Source: JBFWRK01 sp050248955
GTDB lineage: Bacteria > Actinomycetota > Acidimicrobiia > Acidimicrobiales > Ilumatobacteraceae
Length of the DNA: 64,000 nucleotides
Direction of reading: 5' to 3'
Assembly: GCA_050248955.1 (NCBI GenBank)
Contig: JBFWRK010000009.1
Location: forward strand, 1 to 64,000
Below, piece after piece: positions 45,721-52,738 of this stretch. The stretch's first letter is position 1. The number at the start of each line of letters is the position of its first letter. The position numbers and the translations under genes were made by a program. A model generated the notes under the pieces. The model worked only from the letters and a program-made list of their open reading frames with translations. It was not told the origin of the DNA and ran no database searches.

Positions 45721-45726
45721 ATCCTA
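45721..45726 (-). promoter_or_regulatory. -10 element for the glpD operon, probable leaderless transcript
   Basis: On the minus strand TAGGAT lies 8 nt before ATG at 45712. The extra half-site tgttcgca (45750-45757) falls near the -35 position of this promoter. Confidence 0.5.
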
Positions 45727-45760
45727 GGAGCGGCCCGGCGACCGGCCCGTGTTCGCACGA

Positions 45761-45793
45761 GATGTTCGTTCGCACGTCTTGCGAACGAACATC
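45761..45793. promoter_or_regulatory. Perfect palindrome, probable Fur-family operator
   Basis: gatgttcgttcgca-cgtct-tgcgaacgaacatc has 14-bp perfect arms. It lies between the glpD and Fur-family starts, and its right arm overlaps the -35/spacer region of the regulator's own promoter. A further half-site, tgttcgca, lies at 45750-45757. It most likely serves autoregulation of the Fur-family gene. Confidence 0.75.
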
Positions 45794-45802
45794 GCCTGCG
45801 CG

Positions 45803-45808
45803 TACCAT
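45803..45808 (+). promoter_or_regulatory. -10 element for the Fur-family gene, probable leaderless transcript
   Basis: TACCAT lies 6 nt before ATG at 45815, with the palindrome directly upstream and no ribosome-binding site. Confidence 0.5.
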
Positions 45809-45814
45809 GCGCTC

Positions 45815-46234
45815 ATGCGTTCCCCTGCCGAGCTCACCACGGCCTTCAGGGCACGAGGGCTCAAGGTCACGCCGCAACGTCAGTTGCTCTTCCGGCTGCT
45901 GCACGGCAACCAGGTCCATCCGAGCGCCGACGCGCTGTTCGACGTGGCGCAGGCCGAGATGCCCGGCATCTCGTTGCGCACCGTCTACCAGACGCTCAAC
46001 GACCTCACGGCGATGGGCGAGGTGCGCCCGCTGACGCTCGGCTCGGGCGCTACCCGGTTCGACCCGAACGTGGCGGACCACCACCACCTGGTCTGCGATC
46101 GATGTGGCGTCGTCCGCGACGTCGACGTCGCCGGTGCCGACGTCCTGTCACCCGACCAATCCCTCGCCGGCTTCAGCATCGAGGCCACCCAGATCGTGTT
46201 CCGCGGCGTCTGCGCGGACTGCAGCCAGTCCTGA
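45815..46234 (+). CDS. Fur-family metalloregulator (PerR/Fur/Zur-like)
   Basis: A 139-residue metal-dependent repressor. The DNA-binding half has KVTPQRQLLFRLLHGNQVHP and ISLRTVYQTLNDLTAMGEV. The dimerisation half has DHHHLVCDRCGVV and a second CxxC at CADC, together forming the structural Cys4 zinc site. The downstream rubrerythrin gene suggests a PerR-like peroxide sensor, but sequence alone cannot separate PerR from Zur or Fur. It likely binds the palindrome at 45761-45793 and represses itself, perhaps with rubrerythrin. Confidence 0.88.
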   Translation: MRSPAELTTAFRARGLKVTPQRQLLFRLLHGNQVHPSADALFDVAQAEMPGISLRTVYQTLNDLTAMGEVRPLTLGSGATRFDPNVADHHHLVCDRCGVVRDVDVAGADVLSPDQSLAGFSIEATQIVFRGVCADCSQS

Positions 46235-46263
46235 CCACCAACCATCACCGAGAAGGAGCACCC

Positions 46264-46683
46264 ATGCCCGACCTGAACGGCACCAAGACCCACGAGAACC
46301 TGAAGGAAGCGTTTGCCGGCGAGAGCCAGGCGAACCGTCGTTACCTGTGGTTCGCGCAGAAGGCCGACATCGAGGGCTACCCCGACGCTGCTGCGCTGTT
46401 CCGCTCCGTCGCCGAGGGCGAGACCGGCCATGCCCACGGCCACCTCGACTACCTGGCGCAGGTCGGCGATCCCGCCACCGGCGAGCCGATCGGTGACACC
46501 GAGGAGAACTTCAAGGCGGCGATCGCCGGCGAGACCTACGAGTACACGCAGATGTATCCGGGCTTCGCGAAGACCGCCCGTGACGAGGGCTTCGTCGAGG
46601 TCGCCGAGTGGCTCGAGACCCTCGCGAAGGCCGAGAAGAGCCATGCCGGCCGCTTCCAGCAGGGCCTCGACGCTCTGGTCTGA
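46264..46683 (+). CDS. Rubrerythrin (short form without rubredoxin domain)
   Basis: A diiron peroxide-reducing protein of 139 residues. Helices carry the expected ligands: NLKEAFAGESQANRRYLWFA (first Glu), LFRSVAEGETGHAHGHLDYL (ExxH), FKAAIAGETYEYTQMYPGFA and LAKAEKSHAGRFQQGL (second ExxH). The C-terminal rubredoxin domain of classical rubrerythrins is missing, so electrons must come from another protein. ATG at 46264 follows GAAGGAG. It is 29 nt after the Fur-family gene, probably in one transcript, and is followed by a hairpin terminator. Confidence 0.92.
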   Translation: MPDLNGTKTHENLKEAFAGESQANRRYLWFAQKADIEGYPDAAALFRSVAEGETGHAHGHLDYLAQVGDPATGEPIGDTEENFKAAIAGETYEYTQMYPGFAKTARDEGFVEVAEWLETLAKAEKSHAGRFQQGLDALV

Positions 46684-46700
46684 TGTGACGACGCAGTCGT

Positions 46701-46728
46701 GAGGGGAACAGCAGCAGCTGTTCCCCTC
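46701..46728 (+). terminator. Hairpin terminator after rubrerythrin
   Basis: gaggggaacagc-agca-gctgttcccctc has 12-bp perfect arms and lies 17 nt after the rubrerythrin stop. It separates the Fur-rubrerythrin unit from the Fe-S protein gene. Only a short, weak T tract follows. Confidence 0.7.
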
Positions 46729-46774
46729 ATTGCTGACATACCATCGCCTGACTCACACTGGGAGCCCCTCGCCC

Positions 46775-48082
46775 GTGACCACGACGTACGACCCCCATCA
46801 CCCGAAGTACCTCGACGAGGCCGACGTCCGCACGGAGCTCACCCGCGTGTACGACCTGTGTCACGGCTGCCGGCTCTGCTTCAAGTTCTGCTCGTCGTTC
46901 CCGACGCTGTTCTCGTACGTCGACCAGCACGAGGACCAGGACGCGGGGCGGATGACGCCTGCCGAGCAGGACCAGGTCATCGATGAGTGCTTCCAGTGCA
47001 AGCTGTGCTACGTCAACTGCCCGTACACGCCCGACCAGCACGAGTGGGCGCTCGACTTCCCCCGCCTGATGCTCCGCGCAGACGCGATGCGTCACGCCAC
47101 CGGGCAGGTGTCGATGCGTCAGCGGGCGACGACGAACATGATGGCCCGCACCGACCTGATGGGGAAGGTGTCGACCAAGGCAGCGCCGCTGGTGAACCGG
47201 GTGATCGGCGCGGAGCCAGGATCCGTCACGCGCAAGCTCGTCGAGAAGACCTCCGGCGTCTCGTCGCAGCGGCTCATCCCCTCGTTCAGCAAGGTCCGCT
47301 TCTCGACGTGGTTCAAGAAGCGTCCGCGCGTCCGCCTCGCCAAGCGGCAGGCCCGCGCCGCCGTCTTCCCGACCTGCCTCGTCGAGTACCAGGAGCCGCG
47401 GATCGGCCAGGACCTCGTGAAGGTCTACGAGCGCAACGGGATCGAGTGCTCGATCACGTCCGACGTCGGCTGCTGCGGTGCGCCGTGGCTGCACTCGGGC
47501 GACATGGAGAACTTCACGAAGGTCGCGACGAAGAACGTCGCTGCGCTGGCGAAGACGGTGCGGCAGGGCAACGACATCGTCGTCCCGCAACCCACGTGCA
47601 GCTACATCTTGAAGAAGGACTACGTCGACTACGTGGGCGGCGCCGACGCCAGGCTCGTCGCCGACAACACCTATGACGCCTCCGAGTACCTGATGAAGGT
47701 GCACAAGGCGGACGGCACGCAGCTCGACACCAACTTCCCGGGCGAGGTACCGGGCCAGATCACGTACCACACGCCATGCCACCTGCGGGCCCAGAACATC
47801 GGGTTCAAGAGCCGTGACCTGATGAAGCTCACCGGCGCCAAGGTCAAGCTCGTCCAGCAGTGCTCCGGCGTCGACGGCATGTGGGGTCTCCGGGCCGAGA
47901 ACGCCGACCTCTCGATCCCGATGGCCCAGAAGCTCGGTGACGAGATCGAGCGCGCCGCCGGCGACGTCGTCACCGGCGACTGCCACCTCGCGAACACCGC
48001 AATCACGGAACAGACCGGGCGCGCGCCGCTGCACCCCCTCCAGGTCGTGGCCCGCGCCTACGGCATCCCCGAGGAGGACTGA
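46775..48082 (+). CDS. GlpC/HdrD-like Fe-S oxidoreductase
   Basis: A 435-residue iron-sulfur protein. Two 4Fe-4S sites lie in the N-terminus (CHGCRLCFKFCSSFP and CFQCKLCYVNCPYTP). The C-terminal half has CCG-type cysteine motifs (SDVGCCGAPWLHSG, QPTCSYILKKD, YHTPCHLRAQNIG, CSGVDGMWGLR), as in heterodisulfide reductase subunit D and GlpC. Such proteins carry electrons between flavoproteins and quinones or thiols. GTG at 46775 has GGGAG upstream. With rubrerythrin before and a DUF3501 gene directly after, it may be the electron donor for peroxide reduction. Confidence 0.85.
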   Translation: MTTTYDPHHPKYLDEADVRTELTRVYDLCHGCRLCFKFCSSFPTLFSYVDQHEDQDAGRMTPAEQDQVIDECFQCKLCYVNCPYTPDQHEWALDFPRLMLRADAMRHATGQVSMRQRATTNMMARTDLMGKVSTKAAPLVNRVIGAEPGSVTRKLVEKTSGVSSQRLIPSFSKVRFSTWFKKRPRVRLAKRQARAAVFPTCLVEYQEPRIGQDLVKVYERNGIECSITSDVGCCGAPWLHSGDMENFTKVATKNVAALAKTVRQGNDIVVPQPTCSYILKKDYVDYVGGADARLVADNTYDASEYLMKVHKADGTQLDTNFPGEVPGQITYHTPCHLRAQNIGFKSRDLMKLTGAKVKLVQQCSGVDGMWGLRAENADLSIPMAQKLGDEIERAAGDVVTGDCHLANTAITEQTGRAPLHPLQVVARAYGIPEED

Positions 48083-48083
48083 C

Positions 48084-48698
48084 GTGGCATCGCATGCCAC
48101 TCCGGCGGCCAGCCGAAAGCTCCAGCTGGCCGACATCGCAGATCTGCGTGCCTACGAGCGCGAGCGCCCCGAGTTCCGAGCACACGTCGCCGAACTGAAG
48201 CGGCGCCGCCGCGTCGCGGTCGGCACGTTCGTCTCCGTCGTGTTCGAGAACCGGGAGACGATGCGCTTCCAGATCCAGGAGATGGCCCGGGTCGAGAAGC
48301 TCATCACCGACGAGGACATCCAGAACGAGCTCGACGCCTACAACGTGCTGGTACCAGAGCGCGGCCAGCTGTGCGTGTCGCTGTTCATCGAGCTCACGTC
48401 GGACGAGGGGATGAAGGAGTGGCTGCCGAAGCTGGTCGGCATCGAGCGTCACCTCGTGCTGCGCCTGCACGACGGCCGTGAGGTGCGAGCCGTCCCGGAG
48501 GAGCAGCACGCGGCACAGCTCACGCGTGACGACGTCACTTCCGCCGTCCACTACCTCCGCTTCGAGCTGACGGACGACGAGGTCGCCGGCGTCGCCGCCG
48601 GCCCGGTGTCGTTGGCGATCGATCACCCGGCGTACCGCGACGAGACCGAGCTCGCGGACACCACCGTGGCCGAGCTGCTGACCGACCTCCGCCCGTAG
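48084..48698 (+). CDS. DUF3501 family protein
   Basis: A 204-residue protein of unknown function. The conserved part includes LQLADIADLRAYERERPEFR, VSVVFENRETMRFQIQEMAR and DEDIQNELDAYNVLVPERGQ. DUF3501 genes commonly sit next to GlpC-like Fe-S proteins and rubrerythrin, exactly as here, so a partner role in that redox module is likely. GTG at 48084 lies one base after the previous stop, with GAGGAGG upstream. No cofactor motif is seen. Confidence 0.82.
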   Translation: MASHATPAASRKLQLADIADLRAYERERPEFRAHVAELKRRRRVAVGTFVSVVFENRETMRFQIQEMARVEKLITDEDIQNELDAYNVLVPERGQLCVSLFIELTSDEGMKEWLPKLVGIERHLVLRLHDGREVRAVPEEQHAAQLTRDDVTSAVHYLRFELTDDEVAGVAAGPVSLAIDHPAYRDETELADTTVAELLTDLRP

Positions 48699-48764
48699 CG
48701 GGCGGCCGCGCCGAGGAGCGCGCCGGATCGCCACGCGCCCGACATCGAAATTCGAAAGATCCTC

Positions 48765-48794
48765 TGGTCAAGGGACTCGTCGACCCCCTACGAT
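48765..48794 (+). promoter_or_regulatory. Promoter of the whiB gene
   Basis: -35-like TGGTCA (48765-48770), 18-bp spacer, -10 TACGAT (48789-48794). This gives a leader of roughly 45 nt before GTG 48845, in contrast to the leaderless genes around it. Confidence 0.4.
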
Positions 48795-48844
48795 GCGCCG
48801 CGTACCAGCGTGGGTGCCGATGAGGTCAACGGGGGTCGATCTCG

Positions 48845-49078
48845 GTGAAAGAAATCAATTGGCGAGAGCTCGGAGCATGCAAAGGGCTCGACGCGGCCAT
48901 CTTCTATCCCGACGACGATGACGAGGCAGAGGACGCCAAGCACATCTGCTCGGGATGTGGCGTGAGAGTCGCCTGCCTCGAGCATGCGCTCGCAACCAGG
49001 GAGAAAGTCGGTGTCTGGGGTGGTGCCACGGAGCGCGAACGTCGTCGCATCGTCCGTCAACGCCGCCGTACCGCCTGA
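48845..49078 (+). CDS. WhiB-family Fe-S transcriptional regulator
   Basis: A 77-residue Wbl protein found only in actinobacteria and their phages. The four cluster ligands are Cys12 (GACKGLD), Cys35 and Cys38 (ICSGCGVRVAC), and Cys44. They are followed by the turn GVWGGATERERR and a basic end for DNA contact. It binds a 4Fe-4S cluster and usually acts with the primary sigma factor. GTG at 48845 follows GGGGGTC and has a separate promoter and leader. Its specific role among Wbl classes cannot be assigned. Confidence 0.93.
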   Translation: MKEINWRELGACKGLDAAIFYPDDDDEAEDAKHICSGCGVRVACLEHALATREKVGVWGGATERERRRIVRQRRRTA

Positions 49079-49141
49079 TCCGTCGCCGCCGCCGGTGTCA
49101 TTCGTTGGCGAGCGCCGGGCGCGGGCTGCCAGCATCAACGC

Positions 49142-50206
49142 ATGACGACACTCGCTGACTTCGGCGGATGGCCGACGCTGCTCGGTCGCCTCGTTGCCGG
49201 CGAGGACCTGTCGGCTGCCGAAGCCGAGGCCGGTCTGGCAGAGATCCTCGCGGGCGACGCCACCGCCGCGCAGATCGCCGCGTTCGTCGTAGCGCTGCGG
49301 GCGAAGGGCGAGACCGCCGACGAGCTCGCCGGGCTGCTGAGCGCGGTGCTCGCGGCGCGCATCCCGGTCAGGCTGCAGCCCGACGTGCAGGCGCGGGCGA
49401 TCGACATCGTCGGCACCGGCGGCGATCGCAGCCATTCGGTCAACGTGTCGACGATGTCGGCGTTCGTCGTGGCAGGCGCAGGCGTGCCGGTCTGCAAGCA
49501 CGGCAACCGGGCGGCCTCGTCGAGCTGTGGCGCGGCCGACCTGCTGGAGGAGCTCGGCGTCGCGATCGAGCTCCCGGCGGAGGGGGTGCAGCGTTGCGTC
49601 GAGGAGGCGGGCATCGGCTTCTGCTTCGCACCGCGCTTCCACCCGGCGTTCCGCCACGCCGGCCCGATCAGGCGTGAGATCGGCGTGCCGACTGCGTTCA
49701 ACCTGCTCGGCCCGATGGCGAACCCGGCTCGAGTGCCGTTCATGCTCGTCGGTGTCGCCGCCGACAACGTCGCCCGCCGGATGATCGACACACTCGCCGC
49801 TCACGACGTGACACGGGCGTGGGTCGTCCACGGTGACGACGGGCTGGACGAGCTCTCCACGACCACGATCTCACACGTGCTCGCGCTCGAGCACGGCGAG
49901 GTCCGGTCGTTCGACCTCGACCCGCTCGACCACGGCCTCGAGCGGGCGACGATGGAGCAGCTGCGGGGCGGGCCGCCGGCCGAGAACGCCGCCATCGCCC
50001 GCGCGCTGCTCGACGGGAAGCCGGGACCGGTGCGCTCGATCGTCACGCTGAACGCCGGTGCTGCCCTGGTGGTCGCCGGCCGTGTCGCGACGCTCGACGA
50101 GGGCATCGCGGTTGCCGCGGCGACGATCGACGCGGGGCACGCCGCGGCCGTGCTCGAGCGATTCGTCGTGGTCTCGCAGGACGCCGCCGCGCACGCGCCG
50201 CAGTGA
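49142..50206 (+). CDS. trpD: Anthranilate phosphoribosyltransferase
   Basis: Transfers phosphoribose from PRPP to anthranilate in tryptophan synthesis. The 354 residues contain DIVGTGGDRSHSVNVSTMSA (PRPP and metal site), VCKHGNRAASSSCGAADLLE (anthranilate site) and FAPRFHPAFRHAGPIRREIG. ATG at 49142 is close to the whiB stop; no strong ribosome-binding site is evident. The stop overlaps thrB. No other trp gene is present, which is common in actinobacteria, where trpD stands alone. Confidence 0.95.
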   Translation: MTTLADFGGWPTLLGRLVAGEDLSAAEAEAGLAEILAGDATAAQIAAFVVALRAKGETADELAGLLSAVLAARIPVRLQPDVQARAIDIVGTGGDRSHSVNVSTMSAFVVAGAGVPVCKHGNRAASSSCGAADLLEELGVAIELPAEGVQRCVEEAGIGFCFAPRFHPAFRHAGPIRREIGVPTAFNLLGPMANPARVPFMLVGVAADNVARRMIDTLAAHDVTRAWVVHGDDGLDELSTTTISHVLALEHGEVRSFDLDPLDHGLERATMEQLRGGPPAENAAIARALLDGKPGPVRSIVTLNAGAALVVAGRVATLDEGIAVAAATIDAGHAAAVLERFVVVSQDAAAHAPQ

Positions 50207-51057
50207 GTGCGATCATCCGCGTCCCTGCGTCGTCGGCGAACCTCGGTCCGGGGTTCGACGCACTTGCGATGGCGCTCGGCCTGTACGCCGAGTTCGGGCT
50301 CGTCGACGATGGGATCCCGCACGGTGCGCATCGAGCCGATGAGCACCACCCGGCGATGGTCGCGTTCCGACTGGCCCGCGGTGAAGGCGGCCTGTGGGTC
50401 CGTTCGTCGATCCCGATGGGGCGCGGGATGGGGTACTCGGGCGCCGTGCGCGTCGGCGGGCTCGTCGCCGCTCACGTGCAGCACCACGGGACGGCCGACG
50501 ACGACGAGCTGACAGCGGCGAGGGCACGCTGGCTCCTCATGGCGACCGAGCTCGAGGGCCATGCGGACAACGTCGCCGCCTCGATCTACGGCGGGGTGGT
50601 GGCGACCGCTGCGGGACGGGCCGTGCGGATCCCGATGCCGTTCGACCCGATGGTCGTGGTCTGGGCGCCCTCGTTCACGACGTCGACGGACGCGTCGCGG
50701 GCCACGCTCGCCGCGACGTTGCCGTTCGCCGAAGCAGCGTTCAACGTCGGCCGGACAGCGCTGCTCGTCGCCGCGCTGGCAGCCGGCGACGTGGCGGCGC
50801 TGCGCGACGCGACGCAGGATCGGATGCACCAGGAGGTGCGCTTTCAGGCAGCGGCACCGTCTCGGGTCGCGCTCGACGCTGCCTTGGGGGCGGGCGCGTG
50901 GTGTGGGTGGCTGTCGGGGTCCGGGCCGACGATCGCCACGCTCTGCCGCCATGACGTCGTCGATGACGTCGCCAGGGTGCTCGCGGCGGTACCCGAGCCG
51001 GCGTCGACGAAGGTGCTCCGCGTCGACCACGCGGGTGCGGCGATCGAAGCGAGCTGA
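50203..51057 (+). CDS. thrB: Homoserine kinase-like GHMP kinase
   Basis: Probably phosphorylates homoserine in threonine synthesis. The 284 residues carry the GHMP motifs: VPASSANLGPGFDALAMALG (motif 1), SSIPMGRGMGYSGAVRVGGL (ATP loop; classical form P-x3-G-L-G-S-S-A), and CGWLSGSGPTIATLC (motif 3). GMGYSGA departs from the usual GLGSSAA, so activity or substrate could differ. GTG at 50203 overlaps the trpD stop. Its last 214 nt are overlapped on the other strand by the exonuclease gene. Pairing with trpD instead of thrC is unusual. Confidence 0.82.
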   Translation: MSAIIRVPASSANLGPGFDALAMALGLYAEFGLVDDGIPHGAHRADEHHPAMVAFRLARGEGGLWVRSSIPMGRGMGYSGAVRVGGLVAAHVQHHGTADDDELTAARARWLLMATELEGHADNVAASIYGGVVATAAGRAVRIPMPFDPMVVVWAPSFTTSTDASRATLAATLPFAEAAFNVGRTALLVAALAAGDVAALRDATQDRMHQEVRFQAAAPSRVALDAALGAGAWCGWLSGSGPTIATLCRHDVVDDVARVLAAVPEPASTKVLRVDHAGAAIEAS

Positions 51058-52643
51058 TCGGCGACAGCCTCGAGCCGCCAGGGGCCGCTCGCCGCGACGA
51101 GCTGCCACGACGAGCGGTGCCGCAGGAGCCAGGCGGCGATGAGTGCGGACTCGGCGTGTGCGTGCTCCGCGTCGGAGGCCGGTGCGGGTGCCGGCGGCAG
51201 TGGCATGTCACCATCGTCTCCGCGGCTGTCCCAGGCGCGGACGAGGACGCCGTCGCGCAGCTCGGCGCCGCCCTGGCCGATCGCCAGCTCGACGTCTCCG
51301 GCGTGCTGCAGCGCGTCCACGAGGTGCTGCCGGCGCAGCGCGTCGGTGAACGCCGTCAGCCGATCGCGCGTGGCAGCCGCTTCCTCGTAGCGCTGTGCGG
51401 CGGCGAGCTGGTGCATGCGGGCGACGAGCGGAGCGACGACGAGCGTCGGTCGGTGCATGACTGCCGCGGCCGCGTCGACGGCGGGCTGGTAGCCGCGCTC
51501 GTCGATCGTGCCCGCGCACGGGCAGGGCGCGACGCCGAGCTGCGCTGCGGCACAGGGTGACCCGCATGGCGTGGCTGCGACGCGATCGCGGCAGCGGCGG
51601 AGTGGGATGACGCTCTCGATGGCCTCGATCGCCCGCTGCGCCACTGCGACGTTCGGCAGCGGGCCGAGCGTGAAGGACGATGCCTTCTGGCGGCGCACGA
51701 CACCGAGGCGCGGGAACCGCTCGCTCGTGAGCTGCACGTACGCAGGCCGAGGCGTGGGGCGGCCGCGCCGGTTGTACGGCGGAGCCGACGTCCTCAGGTG
51801 ACGCAGCTCGACGACCTCTGCGGCGAGCGTGTGCGGTGCGACGGCGTGGCGGATCTCGCGCAGCTCCCGGAGGAGCGGGCGGATCGAGCGTCGCTCGTCG
51901 GTCGAGAAGTACGAGCGCACGCGCTGGCGCAGGTTCGTCGCCTTCCCGACGTAGAGCACGCGACCTGTAGAGTCCAGGAACTCGTAGACCCCCGGGGAGC
52001 GGGGGAGGTGCTCGGTCAGCCGGAGCTTCACCGCATCGGTGAGGCGGCCGTCGATCCGCTGGAGCCCGAGCAGGTCGTCGAGCTCGACGACGCCGTACGA
52101 CGCTGCGCGTTCGAGCAGGACGTGCAGGAGATCGGTGGTCGCGAGTGCGTCCTCGAGGGCACGATGTGCGGGACGGTGGTCGAGGCGGAGGTGGTCGGCG
52201 AGCGTGCCGAGGCGGCAGTCGGGCACCTCGTCGCGCAAGATGCGCCGGGCGATGCCGCACGTGTCGACGGCGGGGCGGGGCAGCGGGTCGAACCCCTGCC
52301 GTTCGAACGCCGCGTCGAGGAAGGCGAGGTCGAAGCGGACGTTGTGACCGACGACGACGGAACCAGCGGTGAACTCCACGAACGCCGGGATGACGGCCTC
52401 GGGTCGGGGTGCCGCACTGACGAGCGAGTCCGTGATGCCCGTGAGGTAGGAGATGCGGGCGGGGATCGAGCGACCCGGGTGGACGAACGAGCGGAACGTC
52501 CCGAGGCAGCTGCCGCCCTGGACGATCGTGGCGCCGATCTCGGTGATCGCGTCGTCGAGCGTCGACCCGCCGGTCGTCTCGATGTCGAGGACGCAGAACC
52601 TCACGTCGATCAGCGGCGTGTCCGGGGTGGCGAGCAGCGACAT
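50844..52643 (-). CDS. DEDDh exonuclease fused to GIY-YIG (UvrC-like) nuclease
   Basis: A DNA-repair-type fusion of 599 residues. Residues 10-175 form a DnaQ-like 3'-5' exonuclease: FCVLDIETTGGSTLDDAITE (DxE), VGHNVRFDLAFLDA and HRALEDALATTDLLHVLL (HxxxD). Residues about 215-295 form a GIY-YIG domain (SPGVYEFLDSTGRVLYVGKA, NLRQRVRSYF) like UvrC or Cho. A region with cysteines (CGSPCAAAQLGVAPCPCAG) and a UvrC-like helix pair follow. It corresponds to mycobacterial Rv2191-type proteins, which also lie near trpD. The last 70 residues are low-complexity and antisense to thrB. Confidence 0.9.
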   Translation of the reverse strand: MSLLATPDTPLIDVRFCVLDIETTGGSTLDDAITEIGATIVQGGSCLGTFRSFVHPGRSIPARISYLTGITDSLVSAAPRPEAVIPAFVEFTAGSVVVGHNVRFDLAFLDAAFERQGFDPLPRPAVDTCGIARRILRDEVPDCRLGTLADHLRLDHRPAHRALEDALATTDLLHVLLERAASYGVVELDDLLGLQRIDGRLTDAVKLRLTEHLPRSPGVYEFLDSTGRVLYVGKATNLRQRVRSYFSTDERRSIRPLLRELREIRHAVAPHTLAAEVVELRHLRTSAPPYNRRGRPTPRPAYVQLTSERFPRLGVVRRQKASSFTLGPLPNVAVAQRAIEAIESVIPLRRCRDRVAATPCGSPCAAAQLGVAPCPCAGTIDERGYQPAVDAAAAVMHRPTLVVAPLVARMHQLAAAQRYEEAAATRDRLTAFTDALRRQHLVDALQHAGDVELAIGQGGAELRDGVLVRAWDSRGDDGDMPLPPAPAPASDAEHAHAESALIAAWLLRHRSSWQLVAASGPWRLEAVADQLASIAAPAWSTRSTFVDAGSGTAASTLATSSTTSWRQSVAIVGPDPDSHPHHAPAPKAASSATRDGAAA

Positions 52644-52725
52644 CGGCCCCAGTGTGAACGAACACGCGTTCGCCGGCAAGTCGGATGGGTCATCGGATTC
52701 GCCCTGGCTTCGAACGGTCGATCGG

Positions 52726-52731
52726 TACCAT
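52726..52731 (+). promoter_or_regulatory. -10 element for the NYN-domain gene, probable leaderless transcript
   Basis: TACCAT lies 7 nt before GTG at 52739 with no ribosome-binding site, supporting this start over the earlier frame opening at 52685. Confidence 0.5.
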
Positions 52732-52738
52732 TGGCGAT

